A stretch of 64,000 nucleotides of DNA from Hyphomicrobium sp. (GCA_030148425.1 JASBTM010000017.1:248001-312000), one strand, 5' to 3'. Positions 27,938 through 37,783 are shown, counted from the first letter of the stretch. Numbers and translations are program-made. Notes: a model not told the origin generated them from the letters alone.

Positions 27938-29473
27938 GTGGCGCTTTCAGCAAAATTAGAGCTGAGACAAGGCCAGCAGCTGGTCATGACGCCACAGCTG
28001 CAGCAGGCCATCCGCCTGCTTCAATTGTCCAATCTAGAGCTGACTGAATTCGTGGACACCGAACTCGAGCGCAATCCGCTGCTCGAACGCGACGACGCCT
28101 CCACCGCCAAACCAGCGGAGGAGCCCGTTAGTGAGCGTCAGGATGAACACGCCGCCGGGACGGACGAACGCTGGCTCGATCTCCGTGAGCCCGTTCACGA
28201 CCATACCGGCGGCCTCGACGTCGATTTCGGGAACGTGTTCCAAGAGCCCGGAACCGGCGAACCTGGCTCCGCCGCGGGCGCGACGTCGGGCATGAGCTGG
28301 GCCAACGTCACGCAGCGGATGCATAACGGCGGCGACGGCGACAGCGACCTCGAAGAATTCGTGGCGAACCAGATTTCCCTGCGTGAGCATCTGAGCGCCC
28401 AGCTCCCTCTAACAGTGATCGATCCGGCGGAACGGCTTATCGGCCAATACCTCATCGATCTCGTCGACGAAGCCGGATATATCCCTGCCAACCTCGACAC
28501 GCTCGCGGAGCGCCTCGGCGCCCCTCTCGAGCTTGTCGAAAGCGTGCTTGGAAAACTGCAGACGTTCGACCCTCCGGGAATTTTCGCCCGTTCACTTGCC
28601 GAATGCCTCGCACTCCAGCTGAAAGACCAGAACCGGTACGACCCGCTGATGGCGGGGCTTCTGGCGCATCTCGACCTGCTTGCCAGCCGCAATATCGCAG
28701 CGCTGAAAAAAGCCCTCGGCATCGACATGGACGAGCTTGCGGACATGATCCGCGAGATCAAGCGGCTCAACCCTAAGCCCGGCCTGAAGTTCGGCTCGGT
28801 TCAGGTTCAGCCGATCGTTCCGGACGTGATCGTGCGTGCGGCTTCGGACGGCGGATGGCATGTCGAGCTCAACAGTGACACTCTGCCACGGGTCCTCGTC
28901 AACCGTACGTATTACACGCGGATCGCCCGCACGGCGACCTCGGAGAAGGACAAGGGCTACCTCTTCGATTGCCTGCAGACCGCCAACTGGCTGGTGAAGA
29001 GCTTAGACCAGCGCGCCCGCACGATCCTGAAGGTTGCGGAACAGATCGTCCGGCAGCAGGACGCGTTCTTCATGTACGGCGTTCAGCATCTGAGACCGCT
29101 CAACCTCAAGGTGATCGCCGACGCCATCTCCATGCATGAATCGACCGTCTCACGCGTGACGTCGAACAAATACATCGCGACGCCGCGGGGCATTTTCGAA
29201 CTCAAGTATTTCTTTACGTCGGCGATCGCATCGGCGGCCGACGGCGAAGCACATTCGTCGGAATCCGTCCGCCACCGGATCAAGCAGCTCATCGACGCGG
29301 AAAGCGCGGACGATGTTCTTTCCGACGACCAGCTAGTCGATCGCTTGAAGACCGAGGGCATCGATATCGCCCGCCGTACTGTCGCCAAATACCGGGAGGC
29401 GATGCGTATTCCGTCGTCCGTTCAGCGCCGCCGCGACAAGAGAATGGTGGAACGTTTGGGCGGGATGGCGTGA
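27938..29473 (+). CDS. rpoN: RNA polymerase sigma-54 factor
   Basis: The 511-aa sigma-54 has region I (ALSAKLELRQGQQLVMTPQL, QAIRLLQLSNLEL), an acidic region II (about 50-130), the core-binding domain, the helix-turn-helix and the RpoN box ARRTVAKYRE. It directs transcription from -24/-12 promoters with enhancer-binding proteins. The GTG at 27938 is chosen because it gives MALSAKLELRQ, the family's usual N-terminus; frames open from a TTG at 27890 that overlaps the lptB stop. Part of the conserved lptB-rpoN-hpf-ptsN order. Confidence 0.95.
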   Translation: MALSAKLELRQGQQLVMTPQLQQAIRLLQLSNLELTEFVDTELERNPLLERDDASTAKPAEEPVSERQDEHAAGTDERWLDLREPVHDHTGGLDVDFGNVFQEPGTGEPGSAAGATSGMSWANVTQRMHNGGDGDSDLEEFVANQISLREHLSAQLPLTVIDPAERLIGQYLIDLVDEAGYIPANLDTLAERLGAPLELVESVLGKLQTFDPPGIFARSLAECLALQLKDQNRYDPLMAGLLAHLDLLASRNIAALKKALGIDMDELADMIREIKRLNPKPGLKFGSVQVQPIVPDVIVRAASDGGWHVELNSDTLPRVLVNRTYYTRIARTATSEKDKGYLFDCLQTANWLVKSLDQRARTILKVAEQIVRQQDAFFMYGVQHLRPLNLKVIADAISMHESTVSRVTSNKYIATPRGIFELKYFFTSAIASAADGEAHSSESVRHRIKQLIDAESADDVLSDDQLVDRLKTEGIDIARRTVAKYREAMRIPSSVQRRRDKRMVERLGGMA

Positions 29474-29537
29474 AGCGCCTCATCTAACCGAATGAAGATG
29501 CTACGTTTTTTCATTACATTTTCATTACAAGCGTGAT

Positions 29538-29566
29538 TTGACAGAGGGCAACGCGCGGCCTATCGC
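29538..29566 (+). promoter_or_regulatory. Sigma-70 type promoter for hpf
   Basis: TTGACA (29538-29543) and TATCGC (29561-29566) are 17 bases apart. Transcription from here would begin near 29573, so it excludes a start codon at 29569 and supports the one at 29701. Confidence 0.5.
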
Positions 29567-29700
29567 TTATGAATACGTCTGGGCAAAGTGGCGGTCACAC
29601 TTTTCCCCAGCATGTCTCGGATAGGTGTATCGCGACCTCGGAGCAGGTCGCACTCGGTTACGAGACACACATTTCGGCAAGTGCAGAACAGGCATTTTTC

Positions 29701-30321
29701 ATGACCATCCAGATCACCGGCAAGAACGTAGAAGTTGGCGATGCATTCCAGAATTACGCGAGCGACAAGATCCGCTCTGTCCTGCAAAAATACATGGCGC
29801 GCGAAGTCGATGGTCACATCCGGCTAGAACGCGAGCGCGAGCTTTTCAAGTCGACCTGCTCCGTACGCCTGACGAACGGCCTGCTACTCGAAGCCCATGG
29901 CGATGGCTCGGATGCCTACGGCAGCATCGATTCCGCCGCCCACAAGCTTGAAACCCGGGTGCGGCGCTACAAGGGGCGGATCAAGAGCCATTCTTCAGCG
30001 GCAGCAGCAGCGCGCCGTAAGGTCGACATCGAAGCGCGCGACTACGTCGTGAGCCTCAGCGATGACGATGAGCCTCCGCACGACGAGGCGAATCCCCTTA
30101 TAATCGCTGAAGGACAACGGAATATCGGTCACATGACGGTCAGTGAGGCCGTTCTGCAGCTCGACTTATCGGAAGCGTCGTTCATGATTTTCAAGAATGC
30201 CGCTCATGGAGGGCTCAATGTGGTTTACCGGCGAAATGACGGGCACATCGGGTGGATCGACGCGGATTTACCGATTGCTGCAAAATCGAATGGTGCGGCA
30301 GCAGTAAAGCACGCGGACTGA
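29701..30321 (+). CDS. hpf: Ribosome hibernation-promoting factor, long form
   Basis: This 206-aa protein has the N-terminal HPF/YfiA domain (MTIQITGKNVEVGDAFQNYA to about 105; basic patch, RVRRYKGRIKSH) that occupies the A and P sites of idle ribosomes, a linker, and a C-terminal domain (GHMTVSEAVLQLDLSEASFMIF, VVYRRNDGHIGWIDADLP) used by long HPF to pair 70S ribosomes into 100S. The ATG at 29701 fits the domain start. It lies downstream of rpoN, with its own likely promoter. Confidence 0.92.
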   Translation: MTIQITGKNVEVGDAFQNYASDKIRSVLQKYMAREVDGHIRLERERELFKSTCSVRLTNGLLLEAHGDGSDAYGSIDSAAHKLETRVRRYKGRIKSHSSAAAAARRKVDIEARDYVVSLSDDDEPPHDEANPLIIAEGQRNIGHMTVSEAVLQLDLSEASFMIFKNAAHGGLNVVYRRNDGHIGWIDADLPIAAKSNGAAAVKHAD

Positions 30322-30416
30322 GTTTAGTTGAACTCCGCTTTGCAGACAGGTAAACGCCGCCCGAAGCGGGACCGGCGGATCTTAATGACGGCCATATCGT
30401 CGTGGATGGGACTGGG

Positions 30417-30881
30417 ATGAACATCGAAGACATGCTGGCTACCGACGCGATCATTCCGCGCCTAGAAGCGGCCGATAAGAAACAAGCGCTTCAAGCCCTC
30501 GCCACGAGGGCTGAAGCCGCGACCGGCGCAAGCGCTCCCGACATTTATGCGGCTCTCGTTCAGCGGGAGCGGCTCAGTTCGACGAGCCTCGGCCGGGGAA
30601 TCGCCATCCCGCACGTGAAGCTCGCTGGCGTCAGCGCCATCACCTGCATTTTCGCGCGGCTCGAGCATCCGATTGCGTTCGAAAGCCACGACGGGGAGCC
30701 GGTCGATCTTTTGTTCTTCCTACTGGCGCCCGAGGGTGCAGGCGCCGACCACCTGAAGGCGCTTGCCCGCATTTCTCGCCTCGTTCGCGATCCGGCGACT
30801 CTCGACGGTCTCCGCGGTGCCAAGGATGCCGAAGCGCTTCGCGGCGTCCTGACCAAGCCGGTTACCTCGCACGCGGCTTGA
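30417..30881 (+). CDS. ptsN: Nitrogen-regulatory PTS protein EIIA(Ntr)
   Basis: A 154-aa PTS EIIA type 2 domain protein of the PTSNtr phosphorelay. The active-site histidine is His66 in GRGIAIPHVKL; DLLFFLLAPEGA and HLKALARISRLVRD are family motifs. It receives phosphate from NPr and controls potassium, nitrogen and carbon functions. ATG at 30417 gives the usual MNIEDML start; a GTG five codons earlier is possible. Last gene of the lpt-rpoN block. Confidence 0.93.
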   Translation: MNIEDMLATDAIIPRLEAADKKQALQALATRAEAATGASAPDIYAALVQRERLSSTSLGRGIAIPHVKLAGVSAITCIFARLEHPIAFESHDGEPVDLLFFLLAPEGAGADHLKALARISRLVRDPATLDGLRGAKDAEALRGVLTKPVTSHAA

Positions 30882-30883
30882 CC

Positions 30884-30910
30884 GATCGAGCGCAGGCCTC
30901 TCGCTCGGTC
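30884..30910. terminator. Hairpin between ptsN and uppP
   Basis: GATCGAGCG (30884-30892) and CGCTCGGTC (30902-30910) pair with one G-T position across a nine-base loop. It lies between two convergent stops and could end transcription from either side. The T-tract is short. Confidence 0.5.
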
Positions 30911-30915
30911 TTCGC

Positions 30916-31713
30916 TCAGTGCATGACGGCCAGGACGCCCAGGCCGATGCCGCCAACGAGAATGCGCCACCAGCCGAAGAACGACAATCCACGCTTCGTG
31001 ATGAAGTCCAGCATGTAGCGGACGACGATGACGCCCGTGATAAAGGCCGCTATGAAGCCAAGCACGATGTGACTGACATCATCGGGCGTTAAAATCGACC
31101 AGTTCTTGTAGAGGTCGTAGGCGAACGCACCCGACATCGTCGGCATCGCGAGAAAGAACGAAAACTCGGCGGCCGTCCGCTTGTCGGCGCCAAGCAGCAT
31201 CCCTCCGACAATCGTCGATCCCGAACGCGAGACACCGGGGATCATCGCGAGACACTGCACGAAGCCGACGATCAGCGCGGTCATCGGCGGAATGTCCATC
31301 ACGTCGGTATAGCGCGGCTGGTAGCGGATCCTGTCAACGTACAGCAAAATGACGCCGCCGATGACGAGCGATACGCAGATGATCAACGGCGATTCAAACA
31401 GAACTTCTTTGATAATCTTGTGAGCGGCCATGCCGATGAAGACGGCGGGCAGAAACGCGAGCAGCACGGCAAACACAAAGCGCCGGGTCCGAGGATCGCT
31501 TGGAAAATCGACTGCGAGCTTCCAGAGTTTTGCGGAGTAGACGGTCAGAAGCGCCAGGATTGCGCCAAGCTGAATCAAGACTTCGAATGTTCGCCCCGCC
31601 GAAGAGACACCGAGGATTCTCTCTGTGAGAAGCAAATGCGCGGTCGATGAAACTGGGAGGTATTCCGTTAAGCCCTCAATAAGCCCGAGCAGTACGACTT
31701 GCCAGGTTTCCAT
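30916..31713 (-). CDS. uppP: Undecaprenyl-diphosphatase
   Basis: This 265-aa integral membrane enzyme dephosphorylates undecaprenyl pyrophosphate to recycle the lipid carrier for peptidoglycan and polysaccharides, and gives bacitracin resistance when abundant. The two BacA motifs are intact: [17 protein letters not shown] (with Glu, Ser) near residues 12-27 and [10 protein letters not shown] about 170-180 (Arg). Eight hydrophobic segments are visible. Convergent with ptsN. Confidence 0.95.
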   Translation of the reverse strand: METWQVVLLGLIEGLTEYLPVSSTAHLLLTERILGVSSAGRTFEVLIQLGAILALLTVYSAKLWKLAVDFPSDPRTRRFVFAVLLAFLPAVFIGMAAHKIIKEVLFESPLIICVSLVIGGVILLYVDRIRYQPRYTDVMDIPPMTALIVGFVQCLAMIPGVSRSGSTIVGGMLLGADKRTAAEFSFFLAMPTMSGAFAYDLYKNWSILTPDDVSHIVLGFIAAFITGVIVVRYMLDFITKRGLSFFGWWRILVGGIGLGVLAVMH

Positions 31714-31857
31714 TGTTCGGTCATCTCCTCGGACGAGCTAAACGCAGGCGAGCGTTAGCAGAAATTTCCGCAGACGCAAAAGCGGTCGATTGGCCGAGTT
31801 GCCATCGAATCGACGAGACACGGTGTATAGTACCCACTTCGCTTGCCCAGGAACGCT

Positions 31858-32562
31858 ATGCCTCCGCGCCTCACGCAATATCGCCTTTGTCCTCGATCTC
31901 GGTCGATACGTCTCGCGCTCGCCGAGTACCGCATCGACTTCGAGCTTTCTGACGAAAAGCCCTGGGAGTGGCGGCAGAGTTTTCTTGCCAAAAATCCTGC
32001 TGGCGAGTTGCCTGTGCTCGAACTCGAAAGCGGCATGACGCTGTGTGGGGCTTATTCGATTTCGGAGTTCATCGCCGACGACATGGCGACTGCCGCCAGT
32101 GCGGTCGCTCCCTCTCCGCCTCCCCTCTTTCCAGGGAGCCGCGAAGACCGGGCGGAAGTGCGCCGGCTGATCGATTGGTATCATGGTAAATTCGATCGCG
32201 AGATTACGCGCGAGCTGCTGATCGAGAAGGTTTACAACTCCATGCGACCGACGGGGCCTATCGCGCCCGATCCGGGCGTACTCCGGGCAGTTCGCGCCAA
32301 TCTCAAGTATCACCTCTCATACACGGGCTATCTCGCGGATTCGCGGCGCTGGTTGTCAGGGGATGAGCTGAGCTTTGCCGATTTCGCGGCGGCTGCGCAT
32401 ATTTCAACTTGCGATTATCTCGGCGAGATCTCATGGCGGGAATATCCGGCCGTAAAGACCTGGTATCAGCGGATGAAGTCGCGGCCGTCGTTTCGGGTTC
32501 TTCTCGGTGACCGCGTGCCTGGAACGGCTCCGCCACTTGCCTATTCGGATCTCGATTTCTAA
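31858..32562 (+). CDS. Glutathione S-transferase family protein
   Basis: A 234-aa GST: N-terminal thioredoxin-like domain (LTQYRLCPRSRSIRLALAEY, NPAGELPVLEL, YSISEFIAD) and an all-helical C-terminal domain (about 95-225; YLADSRRWLSGDELSFADFAAAAHIS). The SxSIRLAL segment after the first strand is the usual active-site region. AGGA lies close to the ATG. It is nine bases upstream of queG, so the two are likely cotranscribed; the physiological substrate is unknown. Confidence 0.88.
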   Translation: MPPRLTQYRLCPRSRSIRLALAEYRIDFELSDEKPWEWRQSFLAKNPAGELPVLELESGMTLCGAYSISEFIADDMATAASAVAPSPPPLFPGSREDRAEVRRLIDWYHGKFDREITRELLIEKVYNSMRPTGPIAPDPGVLRAVRANLKYHLSYTGYLADSRRWLSGDELSFADFAAAAHISTCDYLGEISWREYPAVKTWYQRMKSRPSFRVLLGDRVPGTAPPLAYSDLDF

Positions 32563-32570
32563 ATGGCTGT

Positions 32571-33722
32571 ATGCGTGACGCTTCAGCCTCATCTTCCGAC
32601 CTTACCCGCGTGCTCCGCGCCGAAGCGCAGAAGCTCGGCCTCGATGCCGTCGGCATCGTGCGGCTCGCGGAGGACGCAAAGCTCTCCGGCAGGCTTACGC
32701 ACTTCCTAAACGAGAAGCGCCACGGCGACATGGATTGGATGGAAACCCATGCCGATCGACGCGGCGATCCCCTGCGCCTCTGGCCCGAGGCGCGGAGTGC
32801 GGTTGTGTTCGGGCAGTCTTACGCGCCGCCCACAAATCCACTGGACGCGCTCGAGCAGCGTTCGAACGCGGCCATTTCGGTTTACGCTAAAGGCCGCGAC
32901 TATCACGACGTGCTGAAGAAACGCATCAAGACGCTGGCCCGCGCGTTCGCGGAGAAATCCGGAGCCGACATCAAAGTTTTCGTCGATACAGCGCCGCTGA
33001 TGGAAAAACCGCTTGCGGCAAAGGCTGGACTCGGTTGGCAGGGCAAGAACACTATTCTCGTCTCACGCGAGCACGGCAACTGGCTCTTTCTCGGTGCTAT
33101 GCTGACGACGGCGGAACTCGATCCCGACGAAAGCATGCCGGACCATTGCGGATCGTGCCGACGTTGCCTCGACATCTGTCCGACGAATGCTTTTCCAGCC
33201 CCCTATCAACTCGATGCGCGCCGCTGCATCGCCTATCTTACCATCGAGCACAAAGGGCATATTGCGCCGGAGTATCGCACGGCGATCGGAAATCGCGTCT
33301 TCGGTTGCGATGATTGCGCCGCAGTCTGCCCTTGGAACAAGTTCGCGGGCGTCGCGACGGAGATGAAATACGCAGCGCGCGCGGAGACCGACAATCCACC
33401 CCTCGCTGAATTGCTTGCTCTCGACGACACGGCATTTCGGCTGCGCTTTGCGGGCACGCCGATCAAACGAACAGGTCGCGACCGCATCGTGCGCAATGCT
33501 CTCATCGCCTCGGGCAACTCCGGCGATCGTTCTCTTTTGCAACAGGTCACGCCGTTGCTCGGAGATCAATCGCCGCTCGTGCGCGCCATGGCCGTCTGGG
33601 CGCTCCACCGCTTGGCTGACGAGGGCGAGCTTCGTATGCTCAGGCAGCAATTCGAAAGTCTGGAACAGGATCGCGACGTGGCGGCGGAATGGACCATGCC
33701 TATAGGAGATCAAGCGGCATGA
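32571..33722 (+). CDS. queG: Epoxyqueuosine reductase
   Basis: This 383-aa iron-sulfur, cobalamin-dependent enzyme makes queuosine from epoxyqueuosine in tRNA (the wobble base of GUN anticodons). Two 4Fe-4S clusters: Cys193/196/199 with Cys203, and Cys246/249 with Cys253. VDTAPLMEKPLAAKAGLGW holds the catalytic Asp139. A HEAT-like C-terminal region (LLQQVTPLLGDQSPLVRAMA) matches the tRNA-binding tail. Overlaps the following gene by ATGA. Confidence 0.95.
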   Translation: MRDASASSSDLTRVLRAEAQKLGLDAVGIVRLAEDAKLSGRLTHFLNEKRHGDMDWMETHADRRGDPLRLWPEARSAVVFGQSYAPPTNPLDALEQRSNAAISVYAKGRDYHDVLKKRIKTLARAFAEKSGADIKVFVDTAPLMEKPLAAKAGLGWQGKNTILVSREHGNWLFLGAMLTTAELDPDESMPDHCGSCRRCLDICPTNAFPAPYQLDARRCIAYLTIEHKGHIAPEYRTAIGNRVFGCDDCAAVCPWNKFAGVATEMKYAARAETDNPPLAELLALDDTAFRLRFAGTPIKRTGRDRIVRNALIASGNSGDRSLLQQVTPLLGDQSPLVRAMAVWALHRLADEGELRMLRQQFESLEQDRDVAAEWTMPIGDQAA

Positions 33723-34591
33723 GCCGTCTCTTTTGCTTTGGATTGGGCTATTGCGCGGCTGAACTCGGCCGAAGGCTTCTTGCAGAAGGCTGGACGATCT
33801 CCGGCACTACGGCGCACGCCAGCAAAATGGCAGCGATAGAAGCGCAAGGCTTTATTCCTTATCTTTTCGACGGCGCGTCATCGCCCGCCGATATTGCCGA
33901 TGCGCTCAAATCAGCAACGCACATTCTGCTCTCGATCCCGCCGGATGCAGAGAGCGACCCGGCGCTCCGCTATTTCGGCGATGCGATTGCGGCGAACCCA
34001 TCCCTCCGCTGGATCGGATATTTTTCGACGGTCGGCGTTTACGGCGACGCGCACGGAAACTGGGTCGACGAGTCAACCGAGCCAAAACCTGGAACAGAGC
34101 GCGGGCAGCGGCGCCTCAAGGCAGAGAGAGGCTGGGACGCACTCGCATCGAGAAGCGGAAAGTCGCTCGTGATTTACCGGCTACCGGGAATCTACGGTCC
34201 GGGCCGTAGCGCCATCGATCAATTGCGGGCAGGAACGGCGCGGCGCATCTTCAAGCCGGGCCAATTCACAAATCGCATTCATGTTGCCGACATCGCGACC
34301 GCCGTCGAAGCAAGCATGGCACTTGGCCCCGGCACGCATGTGTTCAACGTCACCGACGATTTGCCCGCGCCGCCTCAAGATGTGATTGAGTTCGGCGCTG
34401 AATTGCTTGGCCTGCCTTGTCCGCCCGCAACCGATCCCAGCGACGAAGCGCTGTCGCCCGCGGCGCGTAGCTTCTACATCGAAAACAAGAAGGTCTCGAA
34501 CGCGCGGATGAAAGCAGAGCTTGGCGTCAAGCTTGGCTATCCCACGTATTTCGACGGCCTGAAGGCGATCGCATCAAGCACGAGCAGATAG
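33719..34591 (+). CDS. NAD(P)-dependent epimerase-like protein (YeeZ-like)
   Basis: A 290-aa Rossmann protein with N-terminal FCFGLGYCAAELGRRL, a GxGYxA variant of the nucleotide motif seen in YeeZ-type proteins, plus ILLSIPP and YFSTVGVYGD. YRLPGIYGPGRS is the usual C-terminal substrate region. The classical Tyr-x3-Lys is not present, so catalysis is doubtful. Its start overlaps the queG stop (ATGA), a tight pairing that implies coexpression. Confidence 0.82.
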   Translation: MSRLFCFGLGYCAAELGRRLLAEGWTISGTTAHASKMAAIEAQGFIPYLFDGASSPADIADALKSATHILLSIPPDAESDPALRYFGDAIAANPSLRWIGYFSTVGVYGDAHGNWVDESTEPKPGTERGQRRLKAERGWDALASRSGKSLVIYRLPGIYGPGRSAIDQLRAGTARRIFKPGQFTNRIHVADIATAVEASMALGPGTHVFNVTDDLPAPPQDVIEFGAELLGLPCPPATDPSDEALSPAARSFYIENKKVSNARMKAELGVKLGYPTYFDGLKAIASSTSR

Positions 34592-34692
34592 TTTTTCTGC
34601 GAACGGACACAGGTTCTCCTGCATTTCGCCAGAATGGAGAATAATGGTCTTGCCGTATCCGCCGCGGAGTTCGCGACAAACGGAACGGCAAG

Positions 34693-35733
34693 ATGCGTCT
34701 GAAGATCAAAGCTCTCCTTGTCGCGGCGGCGGCAATCGCCGCATCGGCGTTCGTTGCACACGCCGGTGCCGTCGATCCGGCGCAAGCGCTCGCGCAGAAA
34801 TTTTCCGAGGCGAGCGACGAAAGACCAAAGACGGTCGCGCCGCAACGCACGTTCTCCACGCCCGGTCCAGACTACGAAGCGGATATGCTGGAGCGCGCAC
34901 GCTCGGAAGAAAACGAACGCGCGGCGCTTGAGGCGCAGCAAATTCTTGCGACACCGGCGGTCGTCGCGGCACAGCCTGCGCCAGCTGCGGTGCCTCCGCC
35001 ACCGCCGCAGGCTTCAGTAGCTGCACCGCCACCGCAGAAGGCTGCGACGGCAGTACCCCCGCCGCCAGTGCAGGCTGCAATGCCCCAACCACCAGTGCAG
35101 GCGGCAAGACCTCAGGCGCCAGCTGCAATATCTTCGACTCCGGCGCCAGTGCAGGCTCCGGTGGTTGTACCGAAAGTCGCCGCTTTGCCGCCGCCGAAAC
35201 CGGCCGCGGCAGCTGCCAGCTCGGATATCCCACCGCGCCCCACCACGGCGACGGCAACCGTGCTGCTCGTGCTCGATCCCGATGGATCGCAGGTGGGGTT
35301 CAAGCCCGATCCGATCATCTGCATGGACAATCGTTGCTGGCTCTCGAACGGTATCAGCGCACCAGCTCTTGTCATGCCGCGCAACAAAGCCGTCGCGCTC
35401 CCCACCACTAAGGACGCGACTGCAGATTCCTGCAGCGGAAAGTCGGGCTGCGTTTATCGCGGCGTTGCGATCGATCCGACGATGCGGCTCGACGTCGTCG
35501 AGGTTGGCGAGGCCGGTGGCGCATCCGCCGGAGCCTATACAATAGCTGCGGACAAAAGCTGCCGAAAGGACGGTTCTTCGCTCGTCTGCGAGAATGGTCT
35601 GACGACGCAGAATTTCCGCATATGGATCGTACCCGAGGCGACCGCCGAACTCGCAGGCGCATCCGGTCTCGAGAATGCCGTCGCTGAGGGTCTGCCCGAT
35701 CCCGACGTCCCATCGCCGTCGAACGACAAGTAG
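34693..35733 (+). CDS. Secreted Pro/Ala-rich protein with C-terminal Cys domain
   Basis: This 346-aa protein has a signal peptide (about 1-25), a short helical region, then a long low-complexity linker (about 88-190) of Ala, Pro and Gln repeats such as PPPPPQASVAAPPPQ and PQPPVQA. The C-terminal domain (about 200-325) contains four or more cysteines (CMDNRCW, CSGKSGCVYRG, CRKDGSSLVCENG) that suggest disulfides in the periplasm. The proline linker is typical of proteins spanning peptidoglycan. Family not recognised. Confidence 0.65.
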   Translation: MRLKIKALLVAAAAIAASAFVAHAGAVDPAQALAQKFSEASDERPKTVAPQRTFSTPGPDYEADMLERARSEENERAALEAQQILATPAVVAAQPAPAAVPPPPPQASVAAPPPQKAATAVPPPPVQAAMPQPPVQAARPQAPAAISSTPAPVQAPVVVPKVAALPPPKPAAAAASSDIPPRPTTATATVLLVLDPDGSQVGFKPDPIICMDNRCWLSNGISAPALVMPRNKAVALPTTKDATADSCSGKSGCVYRGVAIDPTMRLDVVEVGEAGGASAGAYTIAADKSCRKDGSSLVCENGLTTQNFRIWIVPEATAELAGASGLENAVAEGLPDPDVPSPSNDK

Positions 35734-35737
35734 CGTT

Positions 35738-36532
35738 CTAAAGCAGTTTGCCGATCTCCGAAAAAAGGAGATCGAGGTCTTGAGGTCGAGAGAGTCGATG
35801 CTCGCCGTCGGGTATCTCGATCAATTTGACCTTGTCGCCCTTCAGAAACTTTACGAGTTCGTGCGTGTGCTCGGCTGGGACGTCCGCATCTTGGAGGCCT
35901 TGCAGAATCGTCACCGGACGGCCCGGATCAAACGGCTCGCGAGCGAGGAGATGTTTGCGGCCGTCCTCGATAAGATTGCGCGTTATGATGTAAGGAGCCG
36001 CGTAGGCAGAAGGCTGACGAAACAGCCCAGTTTCCATGATCTCGCGCCGGGTATCCTCGGGAAAGCGCTTCCACATCAATTCTTCTGTCATGTCCCATGC
36101 AGGCGCAATCAGCAGCAGCGCTTTGATTCGAGCGGCGGCGTCAGGCCGGTCGCGGAGAAATTTTCTCAGCAGCAGGAGCGAGATATTCCCGCCCATGCTC
36201 GATCCGATGACAATCTGCGGCCCCGTGGTGACATTTGTGAACACCGCCTCGGCTTCCTCAAGCCAACGTCCGAGGGTGCCGTTCTCCATGCTCCCCGAAG
36301 ACTGGCCGTGACCCGAGTAATCGAAGCGCGTCGATGAACGGCCGTGGGCATCGGCCCAATCTGCCATCGCGGTGGCTTTGGTCGAAGCCATATCCGACAT
36401 GAAACCCGGTAGCCAAAAAAGGCCGGGCTCTCCCGATGAATGGGAGATATACGCGATTTCCCGCGCATCCGATCCCGCTCCGACAGTAAGCATTTGCGGT
36501 CCAGAGCCTGTAATTTTATAGGAACGGTTCAT
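35738..36532 (-). CDS. Alpha/beta hydrolase
   Basis: A 264-aa alpha/beta hydrolase. The nucleophile elbow is GSSMGGNIS, the oxyanion region LFWLPGFMSD, the acid TILQGLQDADVP (Asp) and the catalytic histidine DGEHRLS near the end. DYSGHGQSSG is the typical strand after the oxyanion loop. It resembles ABHD10-like/rhizobial esterases. The start at 36532 removes 25 residues of an upstream extension that overlaps the divergent glycosyltransferase. Substrate unknown. Confidence 0.85.
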   Translation of the reverse strand: MNRSYKITGSGPQMLTVGAGSDAREIAYISHSSGEPGLFWLPGFMSDMASTKATAMADWADAHGRSSTRFDYSGHGQSSGSMENGTLGRWLEEAEAVFTNVTTGPQIVIGSSMGGNISLLLLRKFLRDRPDAAARIKALLLIAPAWDMTEELMWKRFPEDTRREIMETGLFRQPSAYAAPYIITRNLIEDGRKHLLAREPFDPGRPVTILQGLQDADVPAEHTHELVKFLKGDKVKLIEIPDGEHRLSRPQDLDLLFSEIGKLL

Positions 36533-36566
36533 TGTTGCCTTCGACGTCGCCAATTGATGAGCTGAG

Positions 36567-37739
36567 ATGAACAAGTCGCTGACGGTGCTGCAAGTCATAC
36601 CACGCATGCGAGCGGGCGGCGCGGAGCTGGGGTGCCTGCAAATCGCGGAAGCACTTGTGAAGAAGGGGCATCGTGCGCTTGTTGCTTCCGAAGGTGGGTT
36701 GCTCGTTGATCAGCTCGTTGCCGTCGGGGCCGAACATATCGCCATGCCGCTTTCAACGAAGAACCCTCTCGGCCTTGCTAAGAATGCATCTCAACTTGCC
36801 GCCATCATTCGCAAGGAAAATGTCTCTATCATTCACGCCCGCAGCAGGGCGCCGGCATGGAGCGCGCTTTATGCCGCGCAACGGACGCGGATTCCCTTCG
36901 TAACGACGTATCATTCTGAATATTCTGAAAAAGGTAGGATCAAGAATTTTTATAATAGCGTCATGGCGCGCAGCGATACCGTAATTGCGGTTTCGGATTA
37001 CATGGCCCACCTGATTCGCACGCGCTATCAGACGCCGGAAGATCGGATTGCGGTCATTCATCGAGCTTTCGACGCCAGCATTTTCGATCGATCGAAGGTG
37101 ACGCCCGATCGCTTGGACGCGGCTCGACGTCAGCTTGACGTTGACGGCACGAAGCCCGTTCTCATTCTCGCTGGTCGCATCACGCCGCGCAAAGCTCAAG
37201 ACCATCTTGTTTCCGCGCTTGGCCTGCTCAAGAAACAAGGGGGGCCGGATCTTGTTTGCATCTTGGCAGGCGAGATCGAGAAACCCATATTCAAGTCGGA
37301 GCTCGAAACACTTGCAGAGCGACTTGGCGTGGCCCATCAGCTGCGCTTTCCGGGGCACGTCCGCGATATTGCAGCTACCTATGCCATCAGCGACATTGCA
37401 TTGAACATTTCCGAGCAGGAAGGCTTGCCGCGCGTCGCCATCGAAGCTCAAGCGATGGGCGTGCCGCTTATCGTTTCGGACACGGGACCAGGCCGCGAAG
37501 TTGCGCTTACCGAGCCCGATGTTACGGCCGACAGAGCATCGGGGTTGCGCGTTCCTTACGGAAATCCCCAAGCGGTCGCAAAGGCGATCGATACGATGCT
37601 CAGCTGGCCGGTTGAGAAGCGGAGGAGCCAAGGTGAACGCGGAATAGAAAATGTCCACGGCCGCTTCACCCTGCAGCAGCTCACATCGAAGACGCTGGCG
37701 GTATACGACCGCTTGCTCTTAGGCAGGATGCCACGATAG
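36567..37739 (+). CDS. Glycosyltransferase family 4 (GT-B)
   Basis: This 390-aa enzyme has the N-terminal Rossmann domain of LPS/capsule glycosyltransferases (VLQVIPRMRAGGAELGCLQI, HARSRAPAWSALYAA) and the C-terminal donor domain with the E-x7-E motif in ISEQEGLPRVAIEAQAMGVPL. A retaining transfer to a lipid-linked or LPS acceptor is expected. It lies 44 bases upstream of a second glycosyltransferase and is divergent from the alpha/beta hydrolase. Confidence 0.9.
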   Translation: MNKSLTVLQVIPRMRAGGAELGCLQIAEALVKKGHRALVASEGGLLVDQLVAVGAEHIAMPLSTKNPLGLAKNASQLAAIIRKENVSIIHARSRAPAWSALYAAQRTRIPFVTTYHSEYSEKGRIKNFYNSVMARSDTVIAVSDYMAHLIRTRYQTPEDRIAVIHRAFDASIFDRSKVTPDRLDAARRQLDVDGTKPVLILAGRITPRKAQDHLVSALGLLKKQGGPDLVCILAGEIEKPIFKSELETLAERLGVAHQLRFPGHVRDIAATYAISDIALNISEQEGLPRVAIEAQAMGVPLIVSDTGPGREVALTEPDVTADRASGLRVPYGNPQAVAKAIDTMLSWPVEKRRSQGERGIENVHGRFTLQQLTSKTLAVYDRLLLGRMPR

Positions 37740-37783
37740 ATGAGCTTCGCCGGGACCAAAGAATAGGGTTCAAAAGAGAACGT

